From Verrucomicrobiota bacterium (lineage in GTDB: Bacteria; Verrucomicrobiota; Verrucomicrobiia; Opitutales; Intestinicryptomonadaceae), in assembly GCA_023450935.1 (NCBI GenBank), contig JAEXGH010000031.1, positions 61,321 to 125,320 on the forward strand: 64,000 bases of DNA. The letters are read 5' to 3'. The notes under the pieces are model-generated. The model saw only the letters and a program-made list of their open reading frames with translations, ran no database searches and was not told the DNA's origin. Positions 8,924 to 17,980 of the stretch are shown here, piece by piece (the first letter of the stretch is position 1; the number at the start of each line of letters is the position of its first letter). Both the position numbers and the translations under genes were made by a program.

Positions 8924-8954
8924 CCGCCGCATCTTAGCCTGCGGCGGTTTTTTT
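8924..8954 (+). terminator. Rho-independent terminator after the ribbon-helix-helix-like gene
   Basis: CCGCCGCA pairs with TGCGGCGG around an 8-base loop, followed by seven T. Confidence 0.93.
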
Positions 8955-8955
8955 G

Positions 8956-8989
8956 TAAAAAATCGGGCGGGCTGTAAAAACAACCCGCC
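8956..8989 (-). terminator. Rho-independent terminator after tex
   Basis: On the minus strand, GGCGGGTTGT and ACAGCCCGCC form a 10-bp stem with one T-G wobble around a TTTT loop, followed by CGATTTTTTAC. It lies 35 bases beyond the tex stop, back to back with the preceding plus-strand terminator. Confidence 0.88.
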
Positions 8990-9024
8990 GCAACAAAGAA
9001 ATTGCGCGCAACCCCGCGGAACTA

Positions 9025-11325
9025 CTATCTGCGCTTTTTCATGTTTACGTTATTGAACAGCTCGCCGAACGAATTGCCAAACGCCTGCGACTGCTGCGGC
9101 CGCCGTCCGAAACTGCCGCCCGCCGCGCCGCTTCCCGACGGGCGCGGCGAAGTTTTGCGAACGTCGCCCGCCGTGCTGACGCGCTTTTGCGGATTCGACT
9201 TCATCGAAAGCGATATGCGCTTACGCACCGCATCTACTTCCAAAACGTAGACATTCACGCGCTGCTGCGGCTTTACAACGTCGTGCGGGTCGCGGACGAA
9301 CGTGTCGGAAAGCTCGGAGACGTGCACAAGCCCGTCCTGGTGCACGCCTATGTCGACAAACGCGCCGAATGCCGTAACGTTGGTGACAATTCCGGGAAGG
9401 CGCATTCCCTCGTGCAAATCCTCCATTTTACTGACTCCTTCGGCGAAGGAGAAGGTCTCGAACTTATCGCGCGGGTCGCGTCCTGGCTTGCCCAGTTCCT
9501 GCATAATATCCTTGAGCGTGGGCATGCCTATTCCGTCGCCGACATAGTTTTGCAGGTTGATTTTCGCGCGGGCTGCGGGGTCATTTAAAAGCGTGTTGAT
9601 GTCGCTGCCGATGTCGGCCGCCATTTTTTCCACAAGCGTGTAGCGTTCGGGGTGAACCGCGCTTGCGTCGAGCGGGTTTTCGCCGCCGTTGATGCGCAAA
9701 AAACCCGCAGCCTGCTCGAAACTTTTCGCGCCCAAGCCCTTGACTTTCATAAGCTCCTTGCGCGATTTAAACGCACCATTTTCGTTCCTGTAGGAAACAA
9801 TATTTGCGGCGGTCGAGGCGTTCAGCCCCGAAACGTAGGAAAGAAGCTGCTTGCTTGCCGTGTTGACCTCGACGCCGACGGAATTTACGCAGCTTACAAC
9901 AACGTCGTCGAGCGAACGCTTGAGCATAGTCTGATTGACATCGTGCTGGTATTGCCCAACGCCGATTGACTGCGGGTCGATTTTCACAAGCTCCGCAAGC
10001 GGGTCCATAAGGCGTCTGCCGATTGAAACCGCGCCGCGCACAGTGATGTCGTAGTTGGGGAACTCCTCGCGCGCCACTTCGGAAGCCGAATAGATGGACG
10101 CGCCGCTTTCGTTTACCATAACCACCGCTATCGACTGCGGAAGCCCCAGCGACTTGACAAACGCCTCCGTCTCCCTGCCCGCCGTGCCGTTGCCGATTGC
10201 TATGGCCTCAATCTGAAAACGCGAACACAGCGCGCGGATTTTATCCTCGGCCTCCTTCAAGCGCATCGCCGACTGCTCGGGATAGACAACGTCGTTGAAG
10301 AGCAAATCGCCCTGCCTGTTCAGGCATACGACTTTGCAGCCCGTTCTGAACCCCGGATCTATTGCAAGCACGTTTTTGCGCCCGAGCGGCGACGACATCA
10401 GAAGCTCGCGCAGGTTGTTTGCAAAAACTTTTACCGCCTCCTCGTCGGCGCGCTTTTTGATTTCCAAGCGCATGTGCGTTTCGGTTGTTGCCGAAAGCAG
10501 GCGTTTGTAGGCGTCCTCGGCGGCGGTTGCCACCTGCCTGCCGCATTCCGACGACGCGTTTTTGACAAAAAGCCTTTTCAAAATCGAGATTGCGCCGTCT
10601 TCGTCGGGAATTACACGCATAATCAAAAAGCCCTCTGTCTCGCCGCGGCGGATTGCCAAAATCCTGTGCGAAGGCGCGGTTTTAGCGGGTTCCGACCAGT
10701 CGAAGTAGTCGCGGTATTTTGCGCCCTCCGCCTCCTTGCCCGTCATTACTTTGCTGCTCAAAACGGCGTTGTTTTCGAAATACTCGCGCAGCGAGCTACG
10801 CGCAGCGGCGTCGTCGGAAATATTTTCGGCAATGATATCGCGCGCGCCCGCCAGAGCCGCCGAAACGTCGGCAACCTCCTTTTCGGGATTGACGAATTCC
10901 GCGGCCTTTCCCGAACATTCGGCGTCCTGATTTTCGAGAATGAAAGCCGCCAGCGGCTCGAGCCCGCGCTCCTTTGCAATAGTCGCCTTTGTCCTGCGCT
11001 TGGGCTTGAACGGCTGGTATATGTCTTCCAACTTCGATAGCGATTGCGCCGCGTCGAGCTTCGACTCCAATTCCCCCGAAAGCAGATGCCGCTCCTGCAA
11101 CGATTTTTTTATCGACGCCCTGCGCTCGTCTATCGCCTTCAACTTTTCGAGCTCGTCGCGGATTGCAGCAATTTGCACTTCGTCGAGCGAGCCCGTCGCC
11201 TCTTTGCGGTAGCGGGCTATGAACGGCACAGTCGCGCCCTCCTCCAAAAGCTTGGCGGCGGCGGCGACTTGGTGTTGCGGAATGTTAAGCGCGGACGATG
11301 CCGCTATCAAATGTTGGTCTGTCAT
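9025..11325 (-). CDS. tex: Tex-family RNA-binding transcription accessory protein
   Basis: 766 residues, the usual Tex length. Helical N-terminal domain, then a YqgF/RuvC-like nuclease fold at about 320-450 (AIDPGFRTGCKVV), helix-hairpin-helix repeats around 490-560 (LLSYVSGLNAS and VKGLGAKSFEQAAGF), and an S1 RNA-binding domain at about 645-715 (GIVTNVTAFGAFVDIGVHQDG). A basic tail follows. Tex binds nucleic acid and affects transcription and stress fitness; its precise bacterial role is still loosely defined. It is the last gene of the pta - ABC-F - lipoprotein - tex unit, 10 bases after the preceding stop, and ends at its own terminator. Confidence 0.96.
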   Translation of the reverse strand: MTDQHLIAASSALNIPQHQVAAAAKLLEEGATVPFIARYRKEATGSLDEVQIAAIRDELEKLKAIDERRASIKKSLQERHLLSGELESKLDAAQSLSKLEDIYQPFKPKRRTKATIAKERGLEPLAAFILENQDAECSGKAAEFVNPEKEVADVSAALAGARDIIAENISDDAAARSSLREYFENNAVLSSKVMTGKEAEGAKYRDYFDWSEPAKTAPSHRILAIRRGETEGFLIMRVIPDEDGAISILKRLFVKNASSECGRQVATAAEDAYKRLLSATTETHMRLEIKKRADEEAVKVFANNLRELLMSSPLGRKNVLAIDPGFRTGCKVVCLNRQGDLLFNDVVYPEQSAMRLKEAEDKIRALCSRFQIEAIAIGNGTAGRETEAFVKSLGLPQSIAVVMVNESGASIYSASEVAREEFPNYDITVRGAVSIGRRLMDPLAELVKIDPQSIGVGQYQHDVNQTMLKRSLDDVVVSCVNSVGVEVNTASKQLLSYVSGLNASTAANIVSYRNENGAFKSRKELMKVKGLGAKSFEQAAGFLRINGGENPLDASAVHPERYTLVEKMAADIGSDINTLLNDPAARAKINLQNYVGDGIGMPTLKDIMQELGKPGRDPRDKFETFSFAEGVSKMEDLHEGMRLPGIVTNVTAFGAFVDIGVHQDGLVHVSELSDTFVRDPHDVVKPQQRVNVYVLEVDAVRKRISLSMKSNPQKRVSTAGDVRKTSPRPSGSGAAGGSFGRRPQQSQAFGNSFGELFNNVNMKKRR

Positions 11326-11335
11326 ATTTTGTGAT

Positions 11336-12220
11336 TTAGAAAACTACTTTCGCGCAGAGGGGGAAGTGGTCGGAGGCGTAGTCTACGTCCTTCTGCCTGT
11401 CCTGAGGCTTAGAGCGGTCGTATTCGACTTTGCCGATACGGTCTGTGATTGCAAAAAACTCCTTCACCTTCACATTCGGCGAAACGAAAATGTAGTCGAT
11501 ATACGCCGTGGGGATGCCCGAATACGCGTGCCAAGTGCCCGACGGAACATACGCGGGCTCTTCGGAAATGTCGCGCGCGTGGCGGAATTTTGGGGAATCT
11601 AGAATCGGCTTAATCGACTTGTCGCCGAAGGGGACATTGAAGTCTCCCGTTACGAAATATGTGGCGTTGTCGCCCGCGATTTCTGCGACTTTTTGCATTA
11701 TAAGCTTTACGCCGTTTTCGCGGGCCTTGACACCCACATGGTCGAGGTGCGTATTGAAGAAGTAGAACTTTTTGCCGGAAGCGATGTCTTCAAACTCGCC
11801 CCAAGTGCAAATGCGGCGGCACATCGCGTCCCAGCCTTTGGAGACTTTTTCGGGAGTGTCCGAAATCCAGAACGTGCCCGATTTCAGGCATTTTATCTTT
11901 TTTGTGTTGTAGACAACGGGGGAATATTCGCCCGCCTCCTTGCCGTCGTCGCGCCCTACGCCGACATACGCATAGCCTTCGGGCAAAATGGCGTCGATTT
12001 GGTGCTTGAACGTTTCCTGCGCCCCGAAGATGTCGAATTTATAGTGGCGTTGCAACGCCTTTTCGGCGTCGCGGCGCGTCTGCGCCCAATACATTTTTTC
12101 GGGCGTGGGAGCCATTTGAATGTTGCACGTCGCGACTTTGAGCTCGGCATTTTTCTGTTCGCAACCGCAAAAAAGCGACGCCAATGCGGCAACTATAATT
12201 GATATTTTTAGGTGTTTCAT
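11336..12220 (-). CDS. Endonuclease/exonuclease/phosphatase-family lipoprotein
   Basis: 294 residues. The N-terminus has a positive start, a hydrophobic stretch and a Cys near residue 20 in LFCGCEQ, a loose lipobox. The EEP fold is shown by CNIQ, the metal-binding Glu in AQETF, NTHLDHVG, TGDFNVPFGD, DYIFVSPN and the terminal SDHFPL with its catalytic His. Members cleave phosphodiesters in DNA, sphingolipids or inositol phosphates, and the predicted outside location suggests extracellular nucleic acid or lipid. The substrate is unknown. It follows the ABC-F gene by 16 bases and precedes tex by 10. Confidence 0.88.
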   Translation of the reverse strand: MKHLKISIIVAALASLFCGCEQKNAELKVATCNIQMAPTPEKMYWAQTRRDAEKALQRHYKFDIFGAQETFKHQIDAILPEGYAYVGVGRDDGKEAGEYSPVVYNTKKIKCLKSGTFWISDTPEKVSKGWDAMCRRICTWGEFEDIASGKKFYFFNTHLDHVGVKARENGVKLIMQKVAEIAGDNATYFVTGDFNVPFGDKSIKPILDSPKFRHARDISEEPAYVPSGTWHAYSGIPTAYIDYIFVSPNVKVKEFFAITDRIGKVEYDRSKPQDRQKDVDYASDHFPLCAKVVF

Positions 12221-12236
12221 ATTTTTGTCTACTATT

Positions 12237-14162
12237 TTATATTTTCATTTCGAGATGTTCGAGTTGCGCCGACGCCGACTCCCATTCTGCGTAGAGCGAC
12301 GCCAGACGCGCTTTGAGGGCGTTGTAGCTCTCGGTTGTCGAAGAGCATTGCGCCCCCCGCTTGAAAAATTCCGCCGAAGACATTTCGGCTTCGAGTTTCG
12401 CAAGCTCGTCCTCGGCGGCGGCTATGTCCGTCTCAAATGCCGCAACGCGTTTTTTCGTCTGCGAGAGTTCGCGCCGCGCCTGCGAGAGCTGCTGCTTGCG
12501 CGCCTTGAAGTCCGAAACTTCGCGCGGCTTTGCGGGCTTGACGGCTATTCTGCCCTCGGCTTTTATGCGCTCAACGTAGTCGCTCAAATTACCCTCGAAG
12601 AAGCGGACGCCGTTTTCGCCCAGCTCGATTACCCTGTTGACAATGGGGTCGAGAAAATCCCTGTCGTGGCTTACAATCACATACGTTCCTCCGAACGAAG
12701 CCAACGCCTGCCGGAGCACTTTTTTTGAGTTGATGTCGAGATGATTCGTAGGCTCGTCGAGCAGCAGAAAGTTGAAATCTTTAAGCAGCATTTTGGCAAG
12801 AGCGAGCCTGTTTTTTTCGCCGCCAGAAAGCACGCCGACTTTTTTGAAAACGTCGTCGCCGCGAAAGAGGAACGAGCCGAGCAAACCGCGGACTTTCACG
12901 CGCCGCTCGAACGGAATCCCCGCGGAAGCCTCGGTTAAAACGTCATTTGATTTGTCAAGTCTGTCCGACTGGTGCTGCGCAAAAAACGACATTTCAACGT
13001 TCGTGCCCAGCACCACCTCTCCCGAATCGGCGGCAAGTTCGCCCGCAATTATTTTTGCGAGCGTCGATTTTCCCGCGCCGTTTACGCCCACAACCGCCAC
13101 GCGCTCTCCGCGCTCAACCTTGAAGGAAACGCCGTTTAGAACTTTGTGCGCACCGAAAGATTTGCCTATGTTGCGCACGTCCAAAACAACCTGCCCGCAG
13201 CGTTTTGGTTCAGGGAAGGAAAATTTTATTTCGCCGTCGTAGTCGTCCTCCACTTCCACGCGCTCGATTTTGTCCAACGCCTTTATGCGGCTTTGAACCT
13301 GCGCCGCCTTTGTTGCCTTGCTTCTGAAACGCTCTATGAAACGTTCGGTCTTTTCTATCTCCCTGCGCTGGTTGGCGGCCGCCTTTTGGAGAACCTCCAA
13401 GCGTTTCGCGCTCTCGCGTTCGTAAAAATCGTAGTTGCCCGCATAGATGTCGAGCCGCCCTTTCGAGAGGTGGAATGTGCGCGTAGTAAGCGCGTTGAGA
13501 AACGCCCTGTCGTGGCTTACTATTATGACCGCGCCCGAGTAGCTTTGAAGATAGCTTTCAAGCCACGCGACCGACTCGATGTCGAGGTGGTTTGTGGGTT
13601 CGTCAAGCATCACAAGCGACGGCTCGCGCAGGAGAATTTTCGCAAGAGCTATGCGCATTTGCCAGCCGCCCGAAAACTCGGAACACGGCCTTTGCATATC
13701 CGACATTTTAAAGCCCAAACCCTGCAAAACGATTTCTATTCTTGAGCGCAACTTTTGCTCCTGCAAATCCTCCAAGCGGTGGTTGAGTTCGCCCATAACT
13801 TCGACCGCCTCGGCGTATTCGGGCGAATCGGGTGCGTGCGTTGCAATGACTTCGCCGGCGGCGTCAAGCTCGGCGCGCGCGGTAAGCACGTCTTCGAAAG
13901 CGGACTCTGCCTCCTCGAAAAGCGGGCAGCTTCCCGACACCAGCGCCTCCTGCGGCAGATAGCCGACTGTCGCGTATTTGGGTTTTGAAATTTCTCCCGA
14001 ATCCGCCGACTCAATCCCCGCGAGAATTTTGAGCAGCGTAGATTTTCCCGCGCCGTTCGAGCCCACAAGCCCGATTTTGTCGTTCCTGTTTATCACTGCG
14101 TTTGCGCAGTCGAAAATCTTCCGCGCGCCGAAGGCAAGCGATATGTTTTTTATTTCAATCAT
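12237..14162 (-). CDS. ABC-F family ATPase (Uup/YheS type)
   Basis: 641 residues with two ABC cassettes and no membrane segments. The first Walker A is GSNGAGKST near residue 35, with the signature FSGGWQMR. The second Walker A is GVNGAGKST near residue 360, with LSGGEKNRLALAK. Both Walker B boxes continue into DEPTNHLD. The segment between the cassettes is a charged helical linker, and the C-terminal 90 residues form a coiled coil. ABC-F proteins bind the ribosome and act in translation rather than transport. It starts 31 bases after pta. An antibiotic-resistance role cannot be inferred from sequence alone. Confidence 0.94.
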   Translation of the reverse strand: MIEIKNISLAFGARKIFDCANAVINRNDKIGLVGSNGAGKSTLLKILAGIESADSGEISKPKYATVGYLPQEALVSGSCPLFEEAESAFEDVLTARAELDAAGEVIATHAPDSPEYAEAVEVMGELNHRLEDLQEQKLRSRIEIVLQGLGFKMSDMQRPCSEFSGGWQMRIALAKILLREPSLVMLDEPTNHLDIESVAWLESYLQSYSGAVIIVSHDRAFLNALTTRTFHLSKGRLDIYAGNYDFYERESAKRLEVLQKAAANQRREIEKTERFIERFRSKATKAAQVQSRIKALDKIERVEVEDDYDGEIKFSFPEPKRCGQVVLDVRNIGKSFGAHKVLNGVSFKVERGERVAVVGVNGAGKSTLAKIIAGELAADSGEVVLGTNVEMSFFAQHQSDRLDKSNDVLTEASAGIPFERRVKVRGLLGSFLFRGDDVFKKVGVLSGGEKNRLALAKMLLKDFNFLLLDEPTNHLDINSKKVLRQALASFGGTYVIVSHDRDFLDPIVNRVIELGENGVRFFEGNLSDYVERIKAEGRIAVKPAKPREVSDFKARKQQLSQARRELSQTKKRVAAFETDIAAAEDELAKLEAEMSSAEFFKRGAQCSSTTESYNALKARLASLYAEWESASAQLEHLEMKI

Positions 14163-14193
14163 CTATCCCCACGAACCCGACGGGCGCGCCGCC

Positions 14194-15234
14194 CTACTCT
14201 TCTTCGAGCGACAGGAAACGTCTGTCTACAGCCTGCGCCGCCACAATCACGCTTGTTCCGAAAATGTCGTCTTCGGTTGCGCCGCGCGAAATTTCGCCCA
14301 CGGGCTTGCTCAAGCCGGTCAAAATCTGCCCGTAGCAGCGCACGTCCGACGACGTTATCTGCAGCATTTTCGACGTAATGTTGCCCGAGTTCAAGTCCGG
14401 AAAAATCAAGACGTTCGCCCTACCCGCAACCGAGCTTGAAATGCCCTTTTGCAGCGCGACTTCCTCGCGCAGGGCGGCGTCCACCTGAAGCTCGCCGTCA
14501 ACTTCGAAACACAGATTATTCTGTTTGATTTTCTCGCGCACAAGCGATGTCGCCGCGCGCATTTTAAGCACGCTTGCGCTCTTAGGATTGGGCGATTTCG
14601 ACACATACGAAAGCATTGCAACTCTCGGCGTTTCGAGCGTGAAGTGGTTGACCAAAAGCGCGGTTGTCGTGGCGATATCGCAAAGTTCGCGCTCCGTGGG
14701 TTCGGCTACAACGCCGCAGTCGGCAAGGAACAAATCGCCCCTGATTCCCAGAGAGTCGATTCCCGTGGATACGACCATCATTGAGCTTACTGTTGAAACG
14801 CCCTTCTGCCTGGAGATTATCTGCGATATAGGGCGCAGGGAGCTTGAAGTCGAGGAATTCGCACCCGTTATCATGGCGTCGCACCTCGATGTTGCAAGCA
14901 TAAGCGAAGCGTAGTAGACGGGCTGTGCCGCCATATTTTTCAGCGTTTCGTCGTCGAAGTCGCGGAAGACGGGAAGCCCCCGCATAAGCTTTACAAGCAC
15001 GGGGAAGTCGTCGGAAAGGGGCGGATTGATAATCTTGAAGCCGTCGGTTCTGATGTCGTTTGCGGCGGCAATTTCGAGGATTTTCTCCTTGTTGCCGAGC
15101 AGAATCGGAACGCCCAGTTTGCGCGTTGCGAATTGGCGCGCAGCCTTTAAAACGCGGAGGTCTTCGCCGTCGGGGAAGATGAGACGTTTGGGGTGGTTTT
15201 GAAGTCTCGCGGAAAGTTTTTTTACCAGTGCCAT
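14194..15234 (-). CDS. pta: Phosphate acetyltransferase
   Basis: 346 residues, the size of the single-domain PTA/PTB form. It interconverts acetyl-CoA and acetyl phosphate in overflow or fermentative metabolism. Visible family features are the N-terminal LIFPDGEDLRVL, the TGANSSTSSSLRPISQII block, the SSMMVVS stretch, DCGVVAEPT and the terminal LTGLSKPVGEISRGA. A strong AAGGAG lies 9 bases before the ATG. No acetate kinase gene is beside it; it instead heads the unit with ABC-F, the lipoprotein and tex. Confidence 0.93.
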   Translation of the reverse strand: MALVKKLSARLQNHPKRLIFPDGEDLRVLKAARQFATRKLGVPILLGNKEKILEIAAANDIRTDGFKIINPPLSDDFPVLVKLMRGLPVFRDFDDETLKNMAAQPVYYASLMLATSRCDAMITGANSSTSSSLRPISQIISRQKGVSTVSSMMVVSTGIDSLGIRGDLFLADCGVVAEPTERELCDIATTTALLVNHFTLETPRVAMLSYVSKSPNPKSASVLKMRAATSLVREKIKQNNLCFEVDGELQVDAALREEVALQKGISSSVAGRANVLIFPDLNSGNITSKMLQITSSDVRCYGQILTGLSKPVGEISRGATEDDIFGTSVIVAAQAVDRRFLSLEEE

Positions 15235-15315
15235 ATAAAATTCTCCTTAGTTGTTATGCGGAAAATAATCCCGAGGCGGGCGCGAAAGTCAAACATAAAC
15301 GCGGCGCGCGGCGCA

Positions 15316-17448
15316 TTAAATTTGGTTGGTAAAAAGTTCGCCCGAAACGGTGTCGATAAACCTGCTTTTGGGGCGCATTTGAAGCTCGCCGGCAACAAGC
15401 CCCACCTTGGGACACGTTATAACCAGATACTCCATGGCACGGGTGGCGGCAACGTAGAAAAGCCTGCGTTCTTCGTCGACGTCGCCGTCGTCGATGCTGC
15501 GCTTTGTGGGGAAAAGCCCGTCGGACGCGCCTATGACGAAAACGACGGGAAACTCAAGCCCCTTCGCCTGATGGACTGTCATAAGGCGGACGCGCTCCGA
15601 ACTGTCGCCCTCCTGCTGCCGATCGGCGGAAACCTCCAAGGCGGCGTTCGCCAAAAACTCCTCGAAATCGCGGTATCTCGACGCGTATTCGGCGAGGGAG
15701 TCGAAGTCTTTGGCGCGCTCGGGGTAGTCTTCGTAGGTCACCATCATCGCCTCCTTATACCAGCCCGAACAGACTTCTTTTACGATGTCTTCCGGCAGTT
15801 TTTCGGCGGCTGAAATTTTGGGCGCGGACGCTGCTTTCCCGCCCGCCGAAACCGTCTGTGCCCGTTCCGCATCTGTCGGAAAGGCGTGCGCGCCGTCGAG
15901 GGAGTCGAAGAAATTCATCTGCCAGTCGTGCTTTGCCGAAGATTTTTCCGAATCCCCGCTCTCCTCCGCTCGGCGCGCGCCCGAAGCCGCCGAGACGGAC
16001 TTCGAAATTTCCGCCACCGACTTCGCCATTCGGGCGAACATTTCGCGGGAAATCGGCGGAACTTTCGCCGCAACCGACTTGTCCGCCAACGCCTCCGCCA
16101 CAGACACTCCGCGTTTTTGGGCTATCTGCACGGCGGTATCGTAGATTTTACGCGCCGTTTTCTCGCCGATTTTATCCATAAAGCAGACGAATCGGCGAAA
16201 GCTTACAAAATCCTTCTGGTTGGCGGCGAATTTTATTTGGGCAATCACGTCTTTTATGTGCGCCTGCTCGAAAAACTTCAGCCCGCTTGTTATGACAAAC
16301 GGAATGTTTTTATACTGCAACTGCAGCTGCAAGTCCATTGCCTGAAAGTGCGAGCGGTAGAGCACGGCGATGTCGGAATAGTCGTGGACGCCGTCGGAGA
16401 CTACTTCGCGGATTAGCTCGCAGACAATTCTGCCCTGCGCCGCGCCGTCGAGAACCGACAAAACAACCGGCTTGTGGAAGCCGTCTTTGGCGGGAATGAG
16501 GACTTTTCGATAGTCGTCGCTGGTGGGCATTTGCTCCAAAATGGCGTTTGCAAAGCGCAGAATTTGCGCGGAACTTCTGTAGTTGCGCTCTATTTTGTAG
16601 ATGTTTGCGGCGGGATAGCGGTCTTTGAAAGTGAGGATATTGTCGATTTCCGCCCCGCGCCAAGAGTATATGCACTGGGCGTCATCGCCGACCGCGCTTA
16701 TCTGCCCCCTGTCGGCGAGCAGGTCGAGAATTTCCGACTGAAGTTTGTTGGTATCCTGATACTCGTCAACCAAGATGTTTTTGAAGCGCGCGCGGCAGCT
16801 TTCGAGCACGTCGGGATTCTTTTGCAGAAGCTCCAGCCAAAGCTCGAGCATATCGTCGAAATCGCAGCAATTCGACTGGCGTTTTGCGTTTTTGTATGCT
16901 TCGGCGATTTGCGATATTGTTTCCGACGGCGTTTCAATCCACGAAAACTTACCCATCATTGTCTCGGCAATGCTTGTGCGCGTATTGCGCGCAAAGCTGA
17001 TGATTTCGAAAAGCAGCCCCGAACGCGGATTGGATTTTACCGAAAAGAACTTCGGAAACGCCGCCTCCACGATGTTTTTTAGGAGCTTTTCGGCGTCCTC
17101 GGCGTCGAGTATTGTGAAGTTCGAATCAAGCCCGATTTTTTCCGCGTATATGCGCAAAAACCTGCAACCGACGGAGTGGAACGTGCCGCCCCAAAATTCG
17201 CGCGCCGAAACGCCGGTAAGCGACTCTATACGCTCAAGCATTTGCGCCGCCGCCTTATTTGTAAAAGTAAGCAGCAGCAGCCTGCGCGGCGCAATGGCGC
17301 ATTCGGAAATCAGCCACGCGACGCGGTATGTGAGCGTCCGCGTTTTGCCCGAACCCGCTCCCGCAAGCACGAGCGCGGGGCGGTCGGGCGGAGCCATAAC
17401 CGCCGCGAGCTGGTCGGGATTCAAATCTTTTTCGTAGTCTATTTCCAT
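15316..17448 (-). CDS. UvrD/PcrA/Rep-family superfamily 1 DNA helicase
   Basis: 710 residues. The Q motif is LNPDQ at 9-13 and Walker A is AGAGSGKT at 29-36. The others in order are TFTNKAA, DEYQDTN, GDDAQCIYSWRGAE, NYRSS, MTVHQAKGLEFPVVFVIG and the YVAATRA block. This is a 3'-5' helicase for repair and replication restart. A Ser/Ala/Glu-rich stretch at about residues 495-560 enlarges the 2B region. There is no SD: the ATG directly abuts the T-run of the aroQ-side terminator at 17449-17471. The Q motif position argues that the start is nonetheless right. Confidence 0.94.
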   Translation of the reverse strand: MEIDYEKDLNPDQLAAVMAPPDRPALVLAGAGSGKTRTLTYRVAWLISECAIAPRRLLLLTFTNKAAAQMLERIESLTGVSAREFWGGTFHSVGCRFLRIYAEKIGLDSNFTILDAEDAEKLLKNIVEAAFPKFFSVKSNPRSGLLFEIISFARNTRTSIAETMMGKFSWIETPSETISQIAEAYKNAKRQSNCCDFDDMLELWLELLQKNPDVLESCRARFKNILVDEYQDTNKLQSEILDLLADRGQISAVGDDAQCIYSWRGAEIDNILTFKDRYPAANIYKIERNYRSSAQILRFANAILEQMPTSDDYRKVLIPAKDGFHKPVVLSVLDGAAQGRIVCELIREVVSDGVHDYSDIAVLYRSHFQAMDLQLQLQYKNIPFVITSGLKFFEQAHIKDVIAQIKFAANQKDFVSFRRFVCFMDKIGEKTARKIYDTAVQIAQKRGVSVAEALADKSVAAKVPPISREMFARMAKSVAEISKSVSAASGARRAEESGDSEKSSAKHDWQMNFFDSLDGAHAFPTDAERAQTVSAGGKAASAPKISAAEKLPEDIVKEVCSGWYKEAMMVTYEDYPERAKDFDSLAEYASRYRDFEEFLANAALEVSADRQQEGDSSERVRLMTVHQAKGLEFPVVFVIGASDGLFPTKRSIDDGDVDEERRLFYVAATRAMEYLVITCPKVGLVAGELQMRPKSRFIDTVSGELFTNQI

Positions 17449-17471
17449 AAAAAACGCGCCTGTCGGGCGCG
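17449..17471 (-). terminator. Intrinsic terminator whose U-run abuts the uvrD start codon
   Basis: On the minus strand, CGCGCC and GGCGCG form a 6-bp stem around CGACA, followed by six T and then at once the ATG of the helicase gene. It lies 29 bases after the aroQ stop and so would end that transcript. No space remains for a ribosome binding site. Confidence 0.8.
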
Positions 17472-17499
17472 CCGTTTCGGGGTTGATTGTTTTGCGGAA

Positions 17500-17931
17500 T
17501 CAGAGTTTGGCGAGATAGTCGAGCGCGGCAACATAGCCCTCGAAGCCCAAACCCGCAATCACGCCCACGCAGGCGGGAGCGGTAAGCGACGTGTGGCGGA
17601 AATCGTCGCGCGCGTGGATATTGGAGATGTGGACTTCCACAAACTTTATTTCGCTGCCGGATATGCAGTCGCGCAAGGCAACCGACGTGTGCGTCCAAGC
17701 GGCGGGATTGATTATGCCGAAGCGCACGCCCCCGTCGGAAAGTGCGGCGATTTTGTCGATAACATCGCCCTCATGGTTCGACTGGAAATGCACGAGCTCC
17801 ACCCCCAACTCCGCCGCGCGCGCGTCGAGTTTTCGCGTGAGTTCGGCAAGGGTTGACCCGCCGTATATTTGGGGCTCGCGAACGCCGAGTCTGTCGAGAT
17901 TTACACCGTTGATTACCGCAATTTTTTTCAT
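17500..17931 (-). CDS. aroQ: 3-dehydroquinate dehydratase, type II
   Basis: 143 residues, the normal length for the dodecameric type II enzyme. It removes water from 3-dehydroquinate in the shikimate pathway. NGVNLDRLG at the N-terminus, the catalytic Tyr in IYGG near residue 23, FQSNHEGD, the NPAAWTHTS block and HISNIHARDDFRHTS with the catalytic His are all present. An AGAGG lies upstream of the ATG. The other shikimate gene in the window, aroK, is 25 kb away. It lies 49 bases after the nif3 stop. Confidence 0.97.
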   Translation of the reverse strand: MKKIAVINGVNLDRLGVREPQIYGGSTLAELTRKLDARAAELGVELVHFQSNHEGDVIDKIAALSDGGVRFGIINPAAWTHTSVALRDCISGSEIKFVEVHISNIHARDDFRHTSLTAPACVGVIAGLGFEGYVAALDYLAKL

Positions 17932-17980
17932 ACCGCAACCTCTACACTTTTTGCCGAAAATGGGAAGCTTTTTTTGACAA

